From CAZOAR01 sp964577985 (lineage in GTDB: Bacteria > Gemmatimonadota > CAZMKB01 > CAZNLH01), in the NCBI GenBank assembly GCA_964577985.1, contig CAZOAR010000002.1, forward strand, positions 26,723 through 90,722: a stretch of DNA of 64,000 bases, read 5' to 3'. How positions within the stretch are numbered: position 1 is the first letter of the stretch; every line of letters begins with the position of its first letter. The position numbers and the translations under genes are program-made. Below the pieces are notes generated by a model. That model was not told where the DNA came from, did no database searches, and saw nothing but the letters and a program-made list of their open reading frames with translations. Of this stretch, positions 9,269-18,053 are shown piece by piece.

Positions 9269-10879
9269 TCAGCGAGTGAGGATCATCTTCTTCGTCGAAG
9301 CAAGAGGTCCCGCCTTCAGTCGATACAGGTACACTCCGGATCCGACTGTCTGTCTATGATCGTTCTTTCCGTCCCAATGGACCGAGTATTGCCCCGGCTC
9401 TTCCTCTCTCTCCATCAGTGATCTGACTAATTGTCCCCGCAGATCGTAGATCTTCAGCTCCACATGAACAGCGTCTCCCGCCGGAATGGAGTAGCCGATC
9501 GTCGTCGATGGGTTGAAGGGATTGGGATAGTTCTGGGCGAGTGTGAAGCTCCGGGGAATCGACCGGCCCGGCGGAGATCCCACACCCACGGGCTCTTCGA
9601 TAATAGCCGTCCAGACACTCAGGTTGTAATTGTCCAGCCTCGTCCATACAGGGTAGATCTTCCCATTGAATGCGGCGACATTGATGTAGTCGCCGAAGAA
9701 CACGTAATGATCAGGTGTGAAGGAAGATTCGCTGACCCTGAAGTTGGTGAAGGTCTCTCCCCCGTCTTCCGACTTCGCCACAAATACGTCTGTTGCCACC
9801 CCACTCGTCTCCCGCCGGTCATAGAACACAACATAGATGATCCCGCTCACCGGATCCACCGTCATCCAGTTGAAGAACTGGTGCCTCGTGCCCGTGTCGT
9901 TGTTCACCCGTACGACCTCTCCCCAGTTCGCTCCACCATCGGTCGAGGTGATGAAGAAGACGTCTGTATCGTCGGTTCCATTTCTCTGGTCGGACCAGCA
10001 GATGTAGACGTTGCCCCGATACGGTGAATGGCTGATATCACTGGCTGTCACGGAAAACCCGTCGCACCGATATATCCCCGTGACATTGAAATCCCATCCC
10101 CCCGGTTGGGGATCGACAAAGATGTCCTCTCCAAAGGTCACACCGCCGTCCATCGACCTGTCGAACATGATGCCCTCCGGCCCTGACCAGCTCGTGTAAA
10201 TCTCCCCGTTCGGCCCCACTGCCGGAACCGCGCCCTCTACCGTATCGTCGCTGTCGAGGCAGTTCCCGCCCTGGTCGCTCACCCGGACGGGTTCAGACCA
10301 GGTTTCGCCCTGGTCCGTCGACCGGGAGAAGAGGATCCGGGAGCTGTCGGCCGGATTGGAGCTGTCGTACTCATCGAATTCGGTCCAGGCCAGGTAAAGG
10401 TTCCCACGGTACGGGGAATTCGTCAGGTCTGTCCCCATCCACTCCTTGTCCTGGTTAGCGGGGGGATTGAACCCCGCCGCCGAACCGTCGTTCCAGGTCA
10501 ACCCACCATCGGTCGACTTCTGGACTACGATGCGGTCGATCCAGTATCCGATGGAATCCGGCGGATTCGAGAGGTGAGAATAGTAGAGATTACCCTCCAC
10601 GTCGAAGATCACGCAGGGATCTCCCCACACACCAAATGCATCCGATGTCATGCGCCCCCCCACCCAGGAGTAACCTCCGTCCGTCGAGTAGTAGATATAA
10701 TCGAGGTTCGCGCCCGCCGCCAGATTCATCCGATTCGTCGGATTGATGGCGATTGTCACCTCCTCGGGATCATAGCTCTCTTCGCCGCTGATCTGGACAT
10801 TCTGGTATTGAGCCGTGAGGATGCCCGGGATGCCGAAAAGCAGGACGATCAGACCGATATATCGGGTCACTCGAGGCAC
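9269..10879 (-). CDS. secreted BNR-repeat (sialidase-like fold) protein with C-terminal sorting module
   Basis: The 536-residue product has a signal peptide ending ...GIPGILTAQ, then a beta-propeller with many Asp-box/BNR repeats (YYSTDGGYSW, QKSTDGGLTW, SRSTDQGETW, DRSMDGGVTF, TSTDGGANW, AKSEDGGETF). It ends with QNYPNPFNPSTTIGY and a FlgD-like domain closing with STKKMILTR. The fold is that of exo-sialidases and related glycosidases. The catalytic Arg triad is not evident, so it may be only a surface binding propeller. The start is GTG with AGGAGG 5-6 nt upstream, and it overlaps a small secreted ORF (10867-10998) that is translated just before it. Confidence 0.85.
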   Translation of the reverse strand: MPRVTRYIGLIVLLFGIPGILTAQYQNVQISGEESYDPEEVTIAINPTNRMNLAAGANLDYIYYSTDGGYSWVGGRMTSDAFGVWGDPCVIFDVEGNLYYSHLSNPPDSIGYWIDRIVVQKSTDGGLTWNDGSAAGFNPPANQDKEWMGTDLTNSPYRGNLYLAWTEFDEYDSSNPADSSRILFSRSTDQGETWSEPVRVSDQGGNCLDSDDTVEGAVPAVGPNGEIYTSWSGPEGIMFDRSMDGGVTFGEDIFVDPQPGGWDFNVTGIYRCDGFSVTASDISHSPYRGNVYICWSDQRNGTDDTDVFFITSTDGGANWGEVVRVNNDTGTRHQFFNWMTVDPVSGIIYVVFYDRRETSGVATDVFVAKSEDGGETFTNFRVSESSFTPDHYVFFGDYINVAAFNGKIYPVWTRLDNYNLSVWTAIIEEPVGVGSPPGRSIPRSFTLAQNYPNPFNPSTTIGYSIPAGDAVHVELKIYDLRGQLVRSLMEREEEPGQYSVHWDGKNDHRQTVGSGVYLYRLKAGPLASTKKMILTR

Positions 10880-10998
10880 ATATCACCTCCTGATGTGGTT
10901 GTCGGGAAGAGTCCGTCCTCCCGGAGTATCGACGCATGGGGGGCATGTGCGGCAACCGAAAAGAGGGTCAGCCAGAGAAGCGTGAGAAATATCTTCAT
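10867..10998 (-). CDS. 43-residue small secreted ORF overlapping the BNR protein start
   Basis: An ATG at 10998 follows a strong GGGGGAGG Shine-Dalgarno by four bases and lies downstream of a good promoter (11133-11161). The peptide begins MKIFLTLLWLTLFSVAAHA, a textbook signal peptide. About 24 residues follow, with one Cys near the end. Its TGA lies 12 bases inside the next gene (GTG at 10879), and the GGAGG for that gene lies within the small ORF, so the two are coupled. It could be a tiny secreted factor or a leader that sets translation of the BNR gene. I know of no family. Confidence 0.6.
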   Translation of the reverse strand: MKIFLTLLWLTLFSVAAHAPHASILREDGLFPTTTSGGDMCLE

Positions 10999-11132
10999 AA
11001 TCCTCCCCCCTGGTCACGGGACCCCAGAGGATTCCCTCTCGTTTCACGGTACTTGATGAGCGGATCGCAACAGGAATAGAAGGACGGTTTCGAATCGAGA
11101 ATTGAGAGCCTTCTCTCTCCACCATTTTTTGT

Positions 11133-11161
11133 ATATTACAGCGGGACTGATTGGTTGTCAA
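11133..11161 (-). promoter_or_regulatory. sigma70-type promoter of the small ORF/BNR operon
   Basis: Reading on the minus strand: TTGACA (11156-11161), exactly 17 nt, TAATAT (11133-11138). The start codon of the small ORF is about 130 nt downstream. Confidence 0.65.
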
Positions 11162-11174
11162 GGATGTACGGGAG

Positions 11175-11367
11175 CAGGAGTTTCCCCATAAAATCTGGCT
11201 GGATCTCTATAACTCCTTGCCGGTGCAGCAGATGACGATCAGAAGAAGCGGAAATGTTGTGTGTGGGAAATACTTCCTGACGAATCATATTCGGAGTGAT
11301 AAGTAATTACGCTTAACATGACATTCCCACCCCACACGTCATTCCCGCCTCACACGTCATTCCCACT
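11175..11367 (+). repeat. dispersed intergenic repeat, left copy (about 190 bp)
   Basis: It begins CAGGAGTTTCCCCATAAAAT. It aligns along its whole length, with moderate divergence, to the reverse complement of 63749-63940, sharing blocks such as CAGATGACGATCAGAAGAAG, GAATCATATTCGGAGT and AGTAATTACGCT. It has no ORF and no coding homology. Most of the 420-bp gap 11162-11581 is taken up by this element, the 18-nt repeats at its end and the promoter at 11457. Confidence 0.8.
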
Positions 11368-11393
11368 TCTCATGTCATCCCCGCCTGACGCTC
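11322..11393 (+). repeat. four tandem 18-nt units
   Basis: Units start at 11322, 11340, 11358 and 11376, with consensus CATTCCC(A/G)CCYCACACGT. The last two are degenerate. The array overlaps the end of the dispersed repeat and recurs, inverted, near 63750-63800. Confidence 0.65.
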
Positions 11394-11456
11394 TTCCGTG
11401 TCACGCTGTTCTTCAATGTTGTCCTGTCGATCTGACAGTGACTCGATAGATGATGA

Positions 11457-11485
11457 TTGACAAACCACTTCCCGATCTATATCCT
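11457..11485 (+). promoter_or_regulatory. sigma70-type promoter of the NicO-like/DUF5752 genes
   Basis: TTGACA at 11457-11462, 17 nt, TATCCT at 11480-11485, about 95 nt before the start at 11582. Confidence 0.55.
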
Positions 11486-11581
11486 CTTATGTCGATTCGA
11501 TGACCCGTAACTATTGCTCAAATCGCGTCATCCGGAGAAGACGTGGAAAGACCGGCACATACCTCCGGTAGGAGATAGCAG

Positions 11582-12298
11582 TTGATGTCGCATGAAATGG
11601 CAGCCTTGACCATTACCGCGGCGACGATCGGACTGATCCACACGTTGCTGGGGCCGGATCATTATGTTCCCTTTATCGTCCTGTCGCGCGCACGGAAGTG
11701 GTCGCCCTCGAGGACCGGCATGGTCACCATTCTCTGCGGCCTGGGACACATCCTGAGTTCGGTTGCGCTCGGAATGATCGGTATCGCGCTGGGCCTGGCG
11801 GTGAGCAGGGTTGAAGCGGTCGAATCGTATCGGGGAAGTATCGCCGCCTGGGCTATGATCGCCTTCGGGCTCATCTACCTTGTCTGGGGACTCAGGAGGG
11901 CATGGCAGAACCGCCCTCACACGCATTTTCACGCGCACGAGAGTGAACTCGTTCACAAGCACTGCCATATTCATACCGACGCCCACGCACATCCTCACAC
12001 TGTTGAGGAGGGATCGAACATCACACCATGGATTCTTTTCACCGTCTTTGTGCTCGGCCCCTGCGAGCCTCTAATCCCGCTCCTTATGTATCCTGCCGTA
12101 AAGGAGAGCGTATCGGGGCTGATCTGGGTCACGGTCGTTTTCGGAACGGTAACGATAGGCGCGATGCTGTCGGTCGTCATGATTCTCTCGAAGGGAATCA
12201 GCCATGTCCCACTGCGGCGCCTCGACCGGTATGCACACGCACTGGCGGGCCTGACAATCCTTCTTTGCGGGGCCGCTATCCAGTTTCTCGGTCTCTGA
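11582..12298 (+). CDS. NicO/UreH-like membrane transporter with histidine-rich loop
   Basis: The 238-residue protein has about six membrane helices and an N-terminal IHTLLGPDHYVPF motif related to the HX4DH motif of nickel/cobalt exporters and UreH/TauE-type proteins. Between helices 3 and 4 lies a His-rich loop (about residues 118-140: HTHFHAHESELVHKHCHIH, followed by DAHAHPH) that would bind divalent metal. A second conserved motif, LGPCEPLIPL, follows. It probably moves Ni, Co or another transition metal out of the cytoplasm. The start is TTG at 11582 (AGGAG 7 nt upstream) or the ATG one codon later. The metal and the direction are inferred from the family. Confidence 0.75.
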   Translation: MMSHEMAALTITAATIGLIHTLLGPDHYVPFIVLSRARKWSPSRTGMVTILCGLGHILSSVALGMIGIALGLAVSRVEAVESYRGSIAAWAMIAFGLIYLVWGLRRAWQNRPHTHFHAHESELVHKHCHIHTDAHAHPHTVEEGSNITPWILFTVFVLGPCEPLIPLLMYPAVKESVSGLIWVTVVFGTVTIGAMLSVVMILSKGISHVPLRRLDRYAHALAGLTILLCGAAIQFLGL

Positions 12299-12344
12299 GA
12301 CGCGCACAGAACTTGCAGTGATGTCTGATATTTGACCCAGGAAT

Positions 12345-13031
12345 ATGACCATGCAATCGAGGCTCGAACAGACAGAAGACTTTGCGATCAAGGACTGCGC
12401 CCTGACGGCCATCGCCACCGGGAAGCGGGCCCAGAACCTCCGGGAACTCAGGGACGGCCTGCTGAGCGTCCACCCGGGCAGCATATATTACCACTTCTGG
12501 GGGGGGCTGCTCCGCCCGAGCTTTGTCGAGCCCGAATACAACAACGACTTCGCCTCGTGGGTGTACCACGGTCTGCACGACAAGATTCTCTGTGAACGGC
12601 TCGCGGTCATCGACCCCACAGACTTCGACACACTGGATGACCTCCGCCAGGAGTTGATAGAGGTGATCGAGGAACGCCTCGACGAGATGGAGCTCGTCCC
12701 ATGGTCGAGCCCCGACCAGCAGTTTCACTTCACGCGGTCACAGATAGTGGTTATCGACACCCATCATGTCATCCACGATCCTGAGGAGCTGGTGGAACTG
12801 ATACCGAATATCTCCACCAGCAGTGTCTTCTACCACTTCATTGACGCCCGGCGACGCACCGAAGAGAACACGGATGACTTCCGGTCCTGGCTGAGGGGAT
12901 TCAAGAACCACTATGGAGCGCTTGCCAGCGGTCTCGCCGAGATCGATCCTTACTTTTCCTCCCTGACCAGGCTGAGGGATCAACTCGCAGCGCTGTTCAG
13001 GGACTATTTCACCAGGAGAGGCCGGGGATGA
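12345..13031 (+). CDS. DUF5752 family protein
   Basis: A 228-residue soluble protein, acidic and without a signal peptide. It consists of two copies of one domain: the first has SIYYHF...NDFASWV...LAVIDPTDFDTLDDLR, the second SVFYHF...DDFRSWL...LAEIDPYFSSLTRLR. DUF5752 genes are usually found next to trehalose and other glycosyltransferase genes, as here, where TreT and OtsBA follow. A regulatory or scaffold role in trehalose metabolism is therefore likely, but no activity is known to me. An ATG at 12351 has better Shine-Dalgarno spacing and may be the true start. Confidence 0.75.
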   Translation: MTMQSRLEQTEDFAIKDCALTAIATGKRAQNLRELRDGLLSVHPGSIYYHFWGGLLRPSFVEPEYNNDFASWVYHGLHDKILCERLAVIDPTDFDTLDDLRQELIEVIEERLDEMELVPWSSPDQQFHFTRSQIVVIDTHHVIHDPEELVELIPNISTSSVFYHFIDARRRTEENTDDFRSWLRGFKNHYGALASGLAEIDPYFSSLTRLRDQLAALFRDYFTRRGRG

Positions 13032-13345
13032 ATAAACAGGTAGTTTCCCCTGCTTTTTCAGCGGATCTGTCATAACTCTTTTCGTGGCAGCCGTATGTTG
13101 GAGGGATGAAGTGCAAACAGTAGTCCGTCGCGTCAACTGTTCCTCTCGCGTAAGTAAAGCCTTTTTGGAGCCCCGTCTTCTCGAGGGTGAACGTTCCAGC
13201 AGTGCCGTGCAGCACTTGTTTGAGACCGCAGGTCGAGTTGCGCGGAGCGAGTGACCCCTAGAGTTAGAACGGGTCAAAAAGACGTCCCTGGAGCGAGAGA
13301 AACACTTGACGCCTCAATGCATAAGAAAAACCGGGGAACCTCCAG
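13032..13345. other. gap of 314 bp before treT
   Basis: No gene is supported here on either strand. A short hairpin (AGTGC...GCACT near 13200-13218) is the only local structure. I see no good promoter, although treT probably needs one. Confidence 0.5.
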
Positions 13346-14587
13346 ATGAATAAACTCCTTGACAGTTACGCGAAGGTGGTTGGAGAAGACGTCATAGATC
13401 ATCTCCGACAGCTCTCCGCTCCGCTCAAAGGTATGAAGATGGTTCACGTCAATTCCACCCGTGTGGGTGGAGGCGTGGCCGAGATATTAACGAAACTCGT
13501 TCCCCTGATGAAAGAGCTCGGCATAGACGCTACCTGGGAAGTCATAAAGGGAGATGACGACTTTTATCAATGTACGAAGGCGTTCCACAACGCCCTGCAG
13601 GGAAACGTAGTTGCGATCCCCGACTCTCTTCTGAGAAGATATGAGGATACGAACGCCCGCAACTACGAGGAACTCGGCTCCCGGCTGAAAGAGGCCGACA
13701 TCGTCTTCATCCATGACCCCCAGCCGGCTCCACTCCTGAAACTCTGTCCCGACAGACGCGGAAAATGGGTCTGGAGATGCCATATCGACATCAGTCGCCC
13801 CTACCGACAGGTATGGAAGTACCTTCGTGATTTTGTAGCCGGCTACGACGCCAGCATCTTCTCGCTCGCCGCCTTCGCCCAGGACATGCCGCACACGAAG
13901 TATCTGCTCCCTCCCAGCATCGACCCGTTGAGCGAAAAGAACATGCTCCTCGAGAAGAAAGAACTCGATTCTCTGTACAGCCAGTTCGAGCTGGATCCGG
14001 GAAGGCTCCTGGCACTCCAGGTGTCACGTTTTGACCGTTTCAAGGATCCGGTCGGGGTCATTCAGTCTTATCGCTTGACAAAGACGTTTACACCCTCACT
14101 GCAGCTCGTCCTTGCCGGCGGCTCGGCGACAGACGACCCGGAGGGAGAAATAGTGCTCAATGAGGTCCGCAAGGCGGCTAACGGCGATCCGGACATACAC
14201 ATCCTCCTCCTTCCCCCTGACGCCCACCGGGTGATCAACGGCCTGCAGAGGATCGCTGACATCGTCCTGCAGAAGTCAACGAAAGAAGGCTTCGGACTGA
14301 CTGTCACAGAGGCGATGTGGAAACGCAAACCGGTCATCGGCGGCGACACGGGTGGCATCCGTCTACAGATTCTCAACCACCACACCGGCTTTCTCGTCAG
14401 CACTCCAGAGGGCGCGGCACTGAGAATGCGCTACCTCTTCAACCACCGCGACGTGCTGCACGAAATGGGAAGGAAAGCCGAGGCATTCGTCAGGGAGAAC
14501 TTCCTCATAACCAGGCACATACGTGAATACCTCACACTGTCGCTCGCGCTTATCCACGACGCGAGCGAGCGTATCGAGCTGAAATAG
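13346..14587 (+). CDS. treT: trehalose synthase, TreT-type GT4 glycosyltransferase
   Basis: A 413-residue GT-B glycosyltransferase. The N-terminal domain has VHVNSTRVGGGVAEIL, the glycine loop seen in TreT and related trehalose synthases, and FIHDPQP (about residue 125). The C-terminal domain holds LQVSRFDRFKDP and the EX7E motif in STKEGFGLTVTEAMWKRKP (about residue 313), then GGDTGGI. TreT joins NDP-glucose and glucose to give trehalose in one reversible step. Its place directly before otsB and otsA supports the call. TreT is well known in archaea and Thermotoga and scattered in other bacteria. Confidence 0.85.
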   Translation: MNKLLDSYAKVVGEDVIDHLRQLSAPLKGMKMVHVNSTRVGGGVAEILTKLVPLMKELGIDATWEVIKGDDDFYQCTKAFHNALQGNVVAIPDSLLRRYEDTNARNYEELGSRLKEADIVFIHDPQPAPLLKLCPDRRGKWVWRCHIDISRPYRQVWKYLRDFVAGYDASIFSLAAFAQDMPHTKYLLPPSIDPLSEKNMLLEKKELDSLYSQFELDPGRLLALQVSRFDRFKDPVGVIQSYRLTKTFTPSLQLVLAGGSATDDPEGEIVLNEVRKAANGDPDIHILLLPPDAHRVINGLQRIADIVLQKSTKEGFGLTVTEAMWKRKPVIGGDTGGIRLQILNHHTGFLVSTPEGAALRMRYLFNHRDVLHEMGRKAEAFVRENFLITRHIREYLTLSLALIHDASERIELK

Positions 14588-14733
14588 CCCCGCGTGGAAT
14601 TTACCATTCACAATCTGACAAATTTGTATATATTTTAGGTTGACCGGAATGGAGGAACTCCTTCGCGAGCGGGGAACATATCCTCAGATACAACGGCATG
14701 CGCTCTCACCCCCGTCAAAGGATCTGTCGTGCC

Positions 14734-15588
14734 ATGAAAGTCCTGAAATCAGACCTCGATCTGGAGCTTTTTTTTCGAGATCTCTGCTCATCAACGCAGC
14801 GGGTACTCTTCCTCGATTATGACGGGACGCTTGCCCCCTTCAGGATCGAGAGAGACGGGGCCGAACCCTACCCCGGCGTCCGCAGGATCCTGCAGACGAT
14901 CCTGCAGAGCGGTAATACCCGCCTCGTGATGATCAGTGGACGCACGATAGACGACATCGTCCCTCTGCTCAAGATCGAGCCGCTCCCCGAGATCTGGGGT
15001 TCTCACGGCTGGGAACGGTTGCGCCCCGGCGAGGGGTATGAAGTGGGAGAGATGGATGACCTCTCCGCCAGAGCGCTGGATGCCGTGCGGACAAACCTGG
15101 AGGACGAAGGGCTGGCTCATCTGAGAGAAGACAAGCCGGGATGTCTTGCTCTCCACTGGAGGGGGATGGACGAATCGGAGGTCGGGGAGTTGAGGGAGAG
15201 GTACCAGAAAAAATGGTCAAATCTCAGCAGGAGTTATGATCTCACACTGATAGCGTTTGACGGGGGCCTGGAGCTCCGCATCAAAGGGCGCAGCAAAGCC
15301 CACGCCGTGAGAACCACCCTCGCGGAGATGGGAGAGGAAACCATTGCAGCCTTCCTGGGCGACGACATGACAGACGAGGAGGCCTTCCGGGAGCTTGGCA
15401 AAAACGCCATTGGAGTACTGGTGAGGGATGAGTTTCGCCCGACATCCGCAGACATATGGATCAGGCCGCCAGGGGAACTCCTCGAGTTCCTCGAACGCTG
15501 GGCGGACGCATCCCTTGAGGAACCGGGGCCGGATAGGAAGGGCAATGCGATCGACACACGGTCCGGCTCAAGAGGAGACGCGTCTTGA
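14734..15588 (+). CDS. otsB: trehalose-6-phosphate phosphatase
   Basis: A 284-residue HAD-superfamily phosphatase with motif I FLDYDGTLAPF (nucleophile Asp), motif II MISGRT, a cap-domain Lys region and motif IV FLGDDMTDEEAF. It removes phosphate from trehalose-6-phosphate made by OtsA. The ATG at 14734 is preferred (AAAGGA upstream); an in-frame ATG 36 bases earlier would add a poor extension. Its TGA overlaps the TTG start of otsA (TTGA), so the pair is translationally coupled. Confidence 0.9.
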   Translation: MKVLKSDLDLELFFRDLCSSTQRVLFLDYDGTLAPFRIERDGAEPYPGVRRILQTILQSGNTRLVMISGRTIDDIVPLLKIEPLPEIWGSHGWERLRPGEGYEVGEMDDLSARALDAVRTNLEDEGLAHLREDKPGCLALHWRGMDESEVGELRERYQKKWSNLSRSYDLTLIAFDGGLELRIKGRSKAHAVRTTLAEMGEETIAAFLGDDMTDEEAFRELGKNAIGVLVRDEFRPTSADIWIRPPGELLEFLERWADASLEEPGPDRKGNAIDTRSGSRGDAS

Positions 15589-17057
15589 AACCTCCGGAGA
15601 AGCGTCTTGTCCTGGTCGCGAACAGGCTGCCGGTCGTCCTGAAGAGAAGCATTGAGGGGTGGGAGGCCCAGCCATCATCGGGAGGACTGGTCACGGCGCT
15701 CGCGCCGGTACTCAGGAACCGGGGTGGTCTCTGGATCGGCTGGCCCGGCACATTTGGCATAGATGATGACGAAATAAATGAGCTGCTTGCGCTTGGCAGC
15801 AGAAAAACCGGATACGAGTTGAAGGCGGTACACCTCACGCCGGAGGAGGTCGAAAGTTATTACTACGGCTTTTCCAACGAAATAATCTGGCCCCTGTTTC
15901 ACGACCTTCAGTCACACTGCAACTTCAACCCCACCTTCTGGAAGACGTATCAGGATGTGAACAGAAAATTCAGCGAGGTGATTCTGAGGAATACCGATCC
16001 CCTTGATTTCGTCTGGGTACACGACTATCACCTGATGTGCGCGGCAAGAGAACTGCGCGACATGGGTGTCGACCCACTGATCGGATTTTTTCTCCACATC
16101 CCATTCCCTTCTCTGGACATCTTTCTCAAACTCCCCTGGCGGTTCCAGATTCTCCGCGCCCTTCTCGCCTTCGACCTGCTGGGCTTTCAGACACTGCGTG
16201 ACAGGCGCAATTTTCTGCAGTGCATCAAGGCGCTTATCAAGGACGCAACCGTCCGGGGGAAAGGGCAGGTCATGACGATACATTACGAGGGTCGGGAGAT
16301 CAGGGCGGGGAGCTTTCCCATCAGCATCGATTTCGAGGAGTTCTCTCAGCTCGCCGCCACTCAGGCGGTCGCGGACAAGGCCTGGTACACACACGAGGAC
16401 CTTTCCGACCTGCATATAGCCCTGGGGATAGACCGCCTCGACTATACGAAGGGAATTCCCAACAGGCTCGAAGCGTTTAGAAACGCGCTCTCCCGCTATC
16501 CTGACCTGATCGGCAGGATCATACTGATTCAGGTGGTTGTCCCCAGCAGAGAGGAGATTCCCGAGTATTACGGGCTGAAGACCGAGATAGAGCGAATGGT
16601 GGGGGAGATCAACGGCCAGTTCACGCAGTCGGACTGGGTCCCCATACACTACATATACCGAAGCATTGAAAAGACTGAACTCCTCGCCTATTACCGTACC
16701 GCCGAGATAGCGCTGGTGACCCCGCTGAAAGACGGAATGAATCTTGTCGCGAAGGAGTATTGCGCGTCGAACCTCGAAGAGAACGGCGTTATCATACTCA
16801 GCGAATTCGGAGGGGCCGCGGCCCAGCTGCAGAAGGGAGCGATAATGGTCAATCCCTACGACATAGAGGGCGTTGCGGATGCCATATACCAGGCCTTCAC
16901 GATGGGTCGGGAGGAGCGCAAATTGCGGATGAGAAAGATGCGGCAATCGATCCGCCGACAGGGCATCTTCTGGTGGGTCGACTCTTTTCTCAAGGCTGCC
17001 ATCGCGAAGGAGCTTCAGGATTTTCCGCTGCTCGATGAATACTTCCCGGAAGATTGA
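15585..17057 (+). CDS. otsA: trehalose-6-phosphate synthase
   Basis: A 490-residue GT20 enzyme with the N-terminal loop [11 protein letters not shown] and [15 protein letters not shown], the VWVHDYHLM motif (about residue 143), [13 protein letters not shown] (about residue 285) and the nucleotide-sugar site [16 protein letters not shown]. It makes trehalose-6-phosphate from UDP- or GDP-glucose and glucose-6-phosphate. The start is TTG, sharing bases with the otsB stop, with GAGGAG 7 nt upstream. With TreT this gives two separate routes to trehalose in one block. Confidence 0.93.
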   Translation: MKPPEKRLVLVANRLPVVLKRSIEGWEAQPSSGGLVTALAPVLRNRGGLWIGWPGTFGIDDDEINELLALGSRKTGYELKAVHLTPEEVESYYYGFSNEIIWPLFHDLQSHCNFNPTFWKTYQDVNRKFSEVILRNTDPLDFVWVHDYHLMCAARELRDMGVDPLIGFFLHIPFPSLDIFLKLPWRFQILRALLAFDLLGFQTLRDRRNFLQCIKALIKDATVRGKGQVMTIHYEGREIRAGSFPISIDFEEFSQLAATQAVADKAWYTHEDLSDLHIALGIDRLDYTKGIPNRLEAFRNALSRYPDLIGRIILIQVVVPSREEIPEYYGLKTEIERMVGEINGQFTQSDWVPIHYIYRSIEKTELLAYYRTAEIALVTPLKDGMNLVAKEYCASNLEENGVIILSEFGGAAAQLQKGAIMVNPYDIEGVADAIYQAFTMGREERKLRMRKMRQSIRRQGIFWWVDSFLKAAIAKELQDFPLLDEYFPED

Positions 17058-17232
17058 CTTCAGGCAACTATTTCCTTTATTTCTCAGGCCAGGCATGTTA
17101 GAGTCATAAGGGATTCCGGATGAGTCAGACAATTTACGGCGAAGAGCGGATTGACGTAACCCGCTACCAGGATTAGTGATATCATCGTTACAGGTGGGTA
17201 CTTGCTGTCGACTGACAAGGGGGAGATGACCA

Positions 17233-17979
17233 ATGGCTACTATTGACGAGCTTCAGAAACAGATCACGGACATCAAGGAGAGGCTGAACCAATTGATGGC
17301 GGGCGGCGGCGCGAGGCCCGGCGAGATCCGTTCGATGAGAAAACGACTCAAGAGGACGCAGAGAAAGCGCGGCAAGCTGATAATCAGGATTGAGCAGGCC
17401 GAGAAGATTATGAGCGGGAAGAAAGAAGCGGCAAAGGCTACTCCCGCGAAAGAGGTGAAGGAAGAGAAAGAGACGCCCGCCGAAGAGCCGAAGGCTGTAG
17501 AGGCGGCTGCCGAAGCGCAGGAAGTATCATCCGCCGAGTCTGCGCCTGCGGAGGAAGTGGCGAAAGAAGCTCCCGCCGGGGAGGTGAAGGCGGAGGAGGA
17601 GGCACCTCCGGCTCAAAAGGCGAAGGAGGAAAAGGAGTCCGTGGCTGGAGAAGCTGAGGACGAGGATAAGATTCCCGCGAAGGAGGAAGCCGCGCCGGCT
17701 GAGCAAACCGGGGGAGCAGGTGAGTCCGCGGAGGCAAAAACCCCTGATGACAAGCAGGCACCGCCCGGGGAAGTAAAGAAAGAGGAGACAACTCCGACTG
17801 ATCAGGCCCCACCTGCCACGGGGGCGAAAGAGAAGAAGACCTCCCCGAAAAAGGCCGTGACTGAGGCTGAGGGAGCAGAAGAGCCCGGCAAGGCGAAGGC
17901 CTCCGCGGCGAAAAAGAAGACTCCGGCAAAGAAATCCGCAAAGAAGGAATCGAAGCCCGAAGAAGATGCGAGTGAGTAG
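17233..17979 (+). CDS. Lys/Glu/Ala/Pro-rich protein with N-terminal coiled coil
   Basis: The first 65 of 248 residues form an amphipathic, probably coiled-coil segment (IDELQKQITDIKERLNQL, then a basic RSMRKRLKRTQRKRGK). The rest is low-complexity sequence with repeated KEE, EAP, APAEE and KKTPAKKSAKK, acidic in the middle and basic at the very end. The tail resembles histone-H1-like/AlgP-type DNA-binding tails, but the acidic middle does not. It has no signal peptide. GGGGGAG precedes the ATG. Function unknown; low-complexity tails make homology calls unreliable. Confidence 0.7.
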   Translation: MATIDELQKQITDIKERLNQLMAGGGARPGEIRSMRKRLKRTQRKRGKLIIRIEQAEKIMSGKKEAAKATPAKEVKEEKETPAEEPKAVEAAAEAQEVSSAESAPAEEVAKEAPAGEVKAEEEAPPAQKAKEEKESVAGEAEDEDKIPAKEEAAPAEQTGGAGESAEAKTPDDKQAPPGEVKKEETTPTDQAPPATGAKEKKTSPKKAVTEAEGAEEPGKAKASAAKKKTPAKKSAKKESKPEEDASE

Positions 17980-18009
17980 AAGATACAAAGGAATAGAGTC
18001 AGGAGACGG

Positions 18010-18053
18010 AGTGCTTGAGGACGTTGCGGGGCATCGCAAGCTCCTGCAGCACT
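18010..18053. terminator. nested hairpin between convergent genes
   Basis: AGTGCT, AGGA and TTGCG pair in order with CGCAA, TCCT and AGCACT, separated by small internal loops around a GGGCAT apical loop. It lies between the Lys-rich gene and cysK, which converge, and overlaps the cysK stop. There is no strong T-tract on either side, so it may be a bidirectional but inefficient terminator or an mRNA 3'-end stabiliser. Confidence 0.45.

Noticed and set aside
10883..11161. 92-codon minus-strand frame upstream of the BNR protein
   Set aside because: It has no ribosome site and crosses the promoter; the 43-codon frame in another phase is far better supported.
11322..11393. CRISPR array
   Set aside because: The 18-nt units are directly adjacent without spacers, and no cas gene is present.
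15912..17132. Long minus-strand open frame opposite otsA
   Set aside because: Composition shadow of otsA with no recognisable domain.
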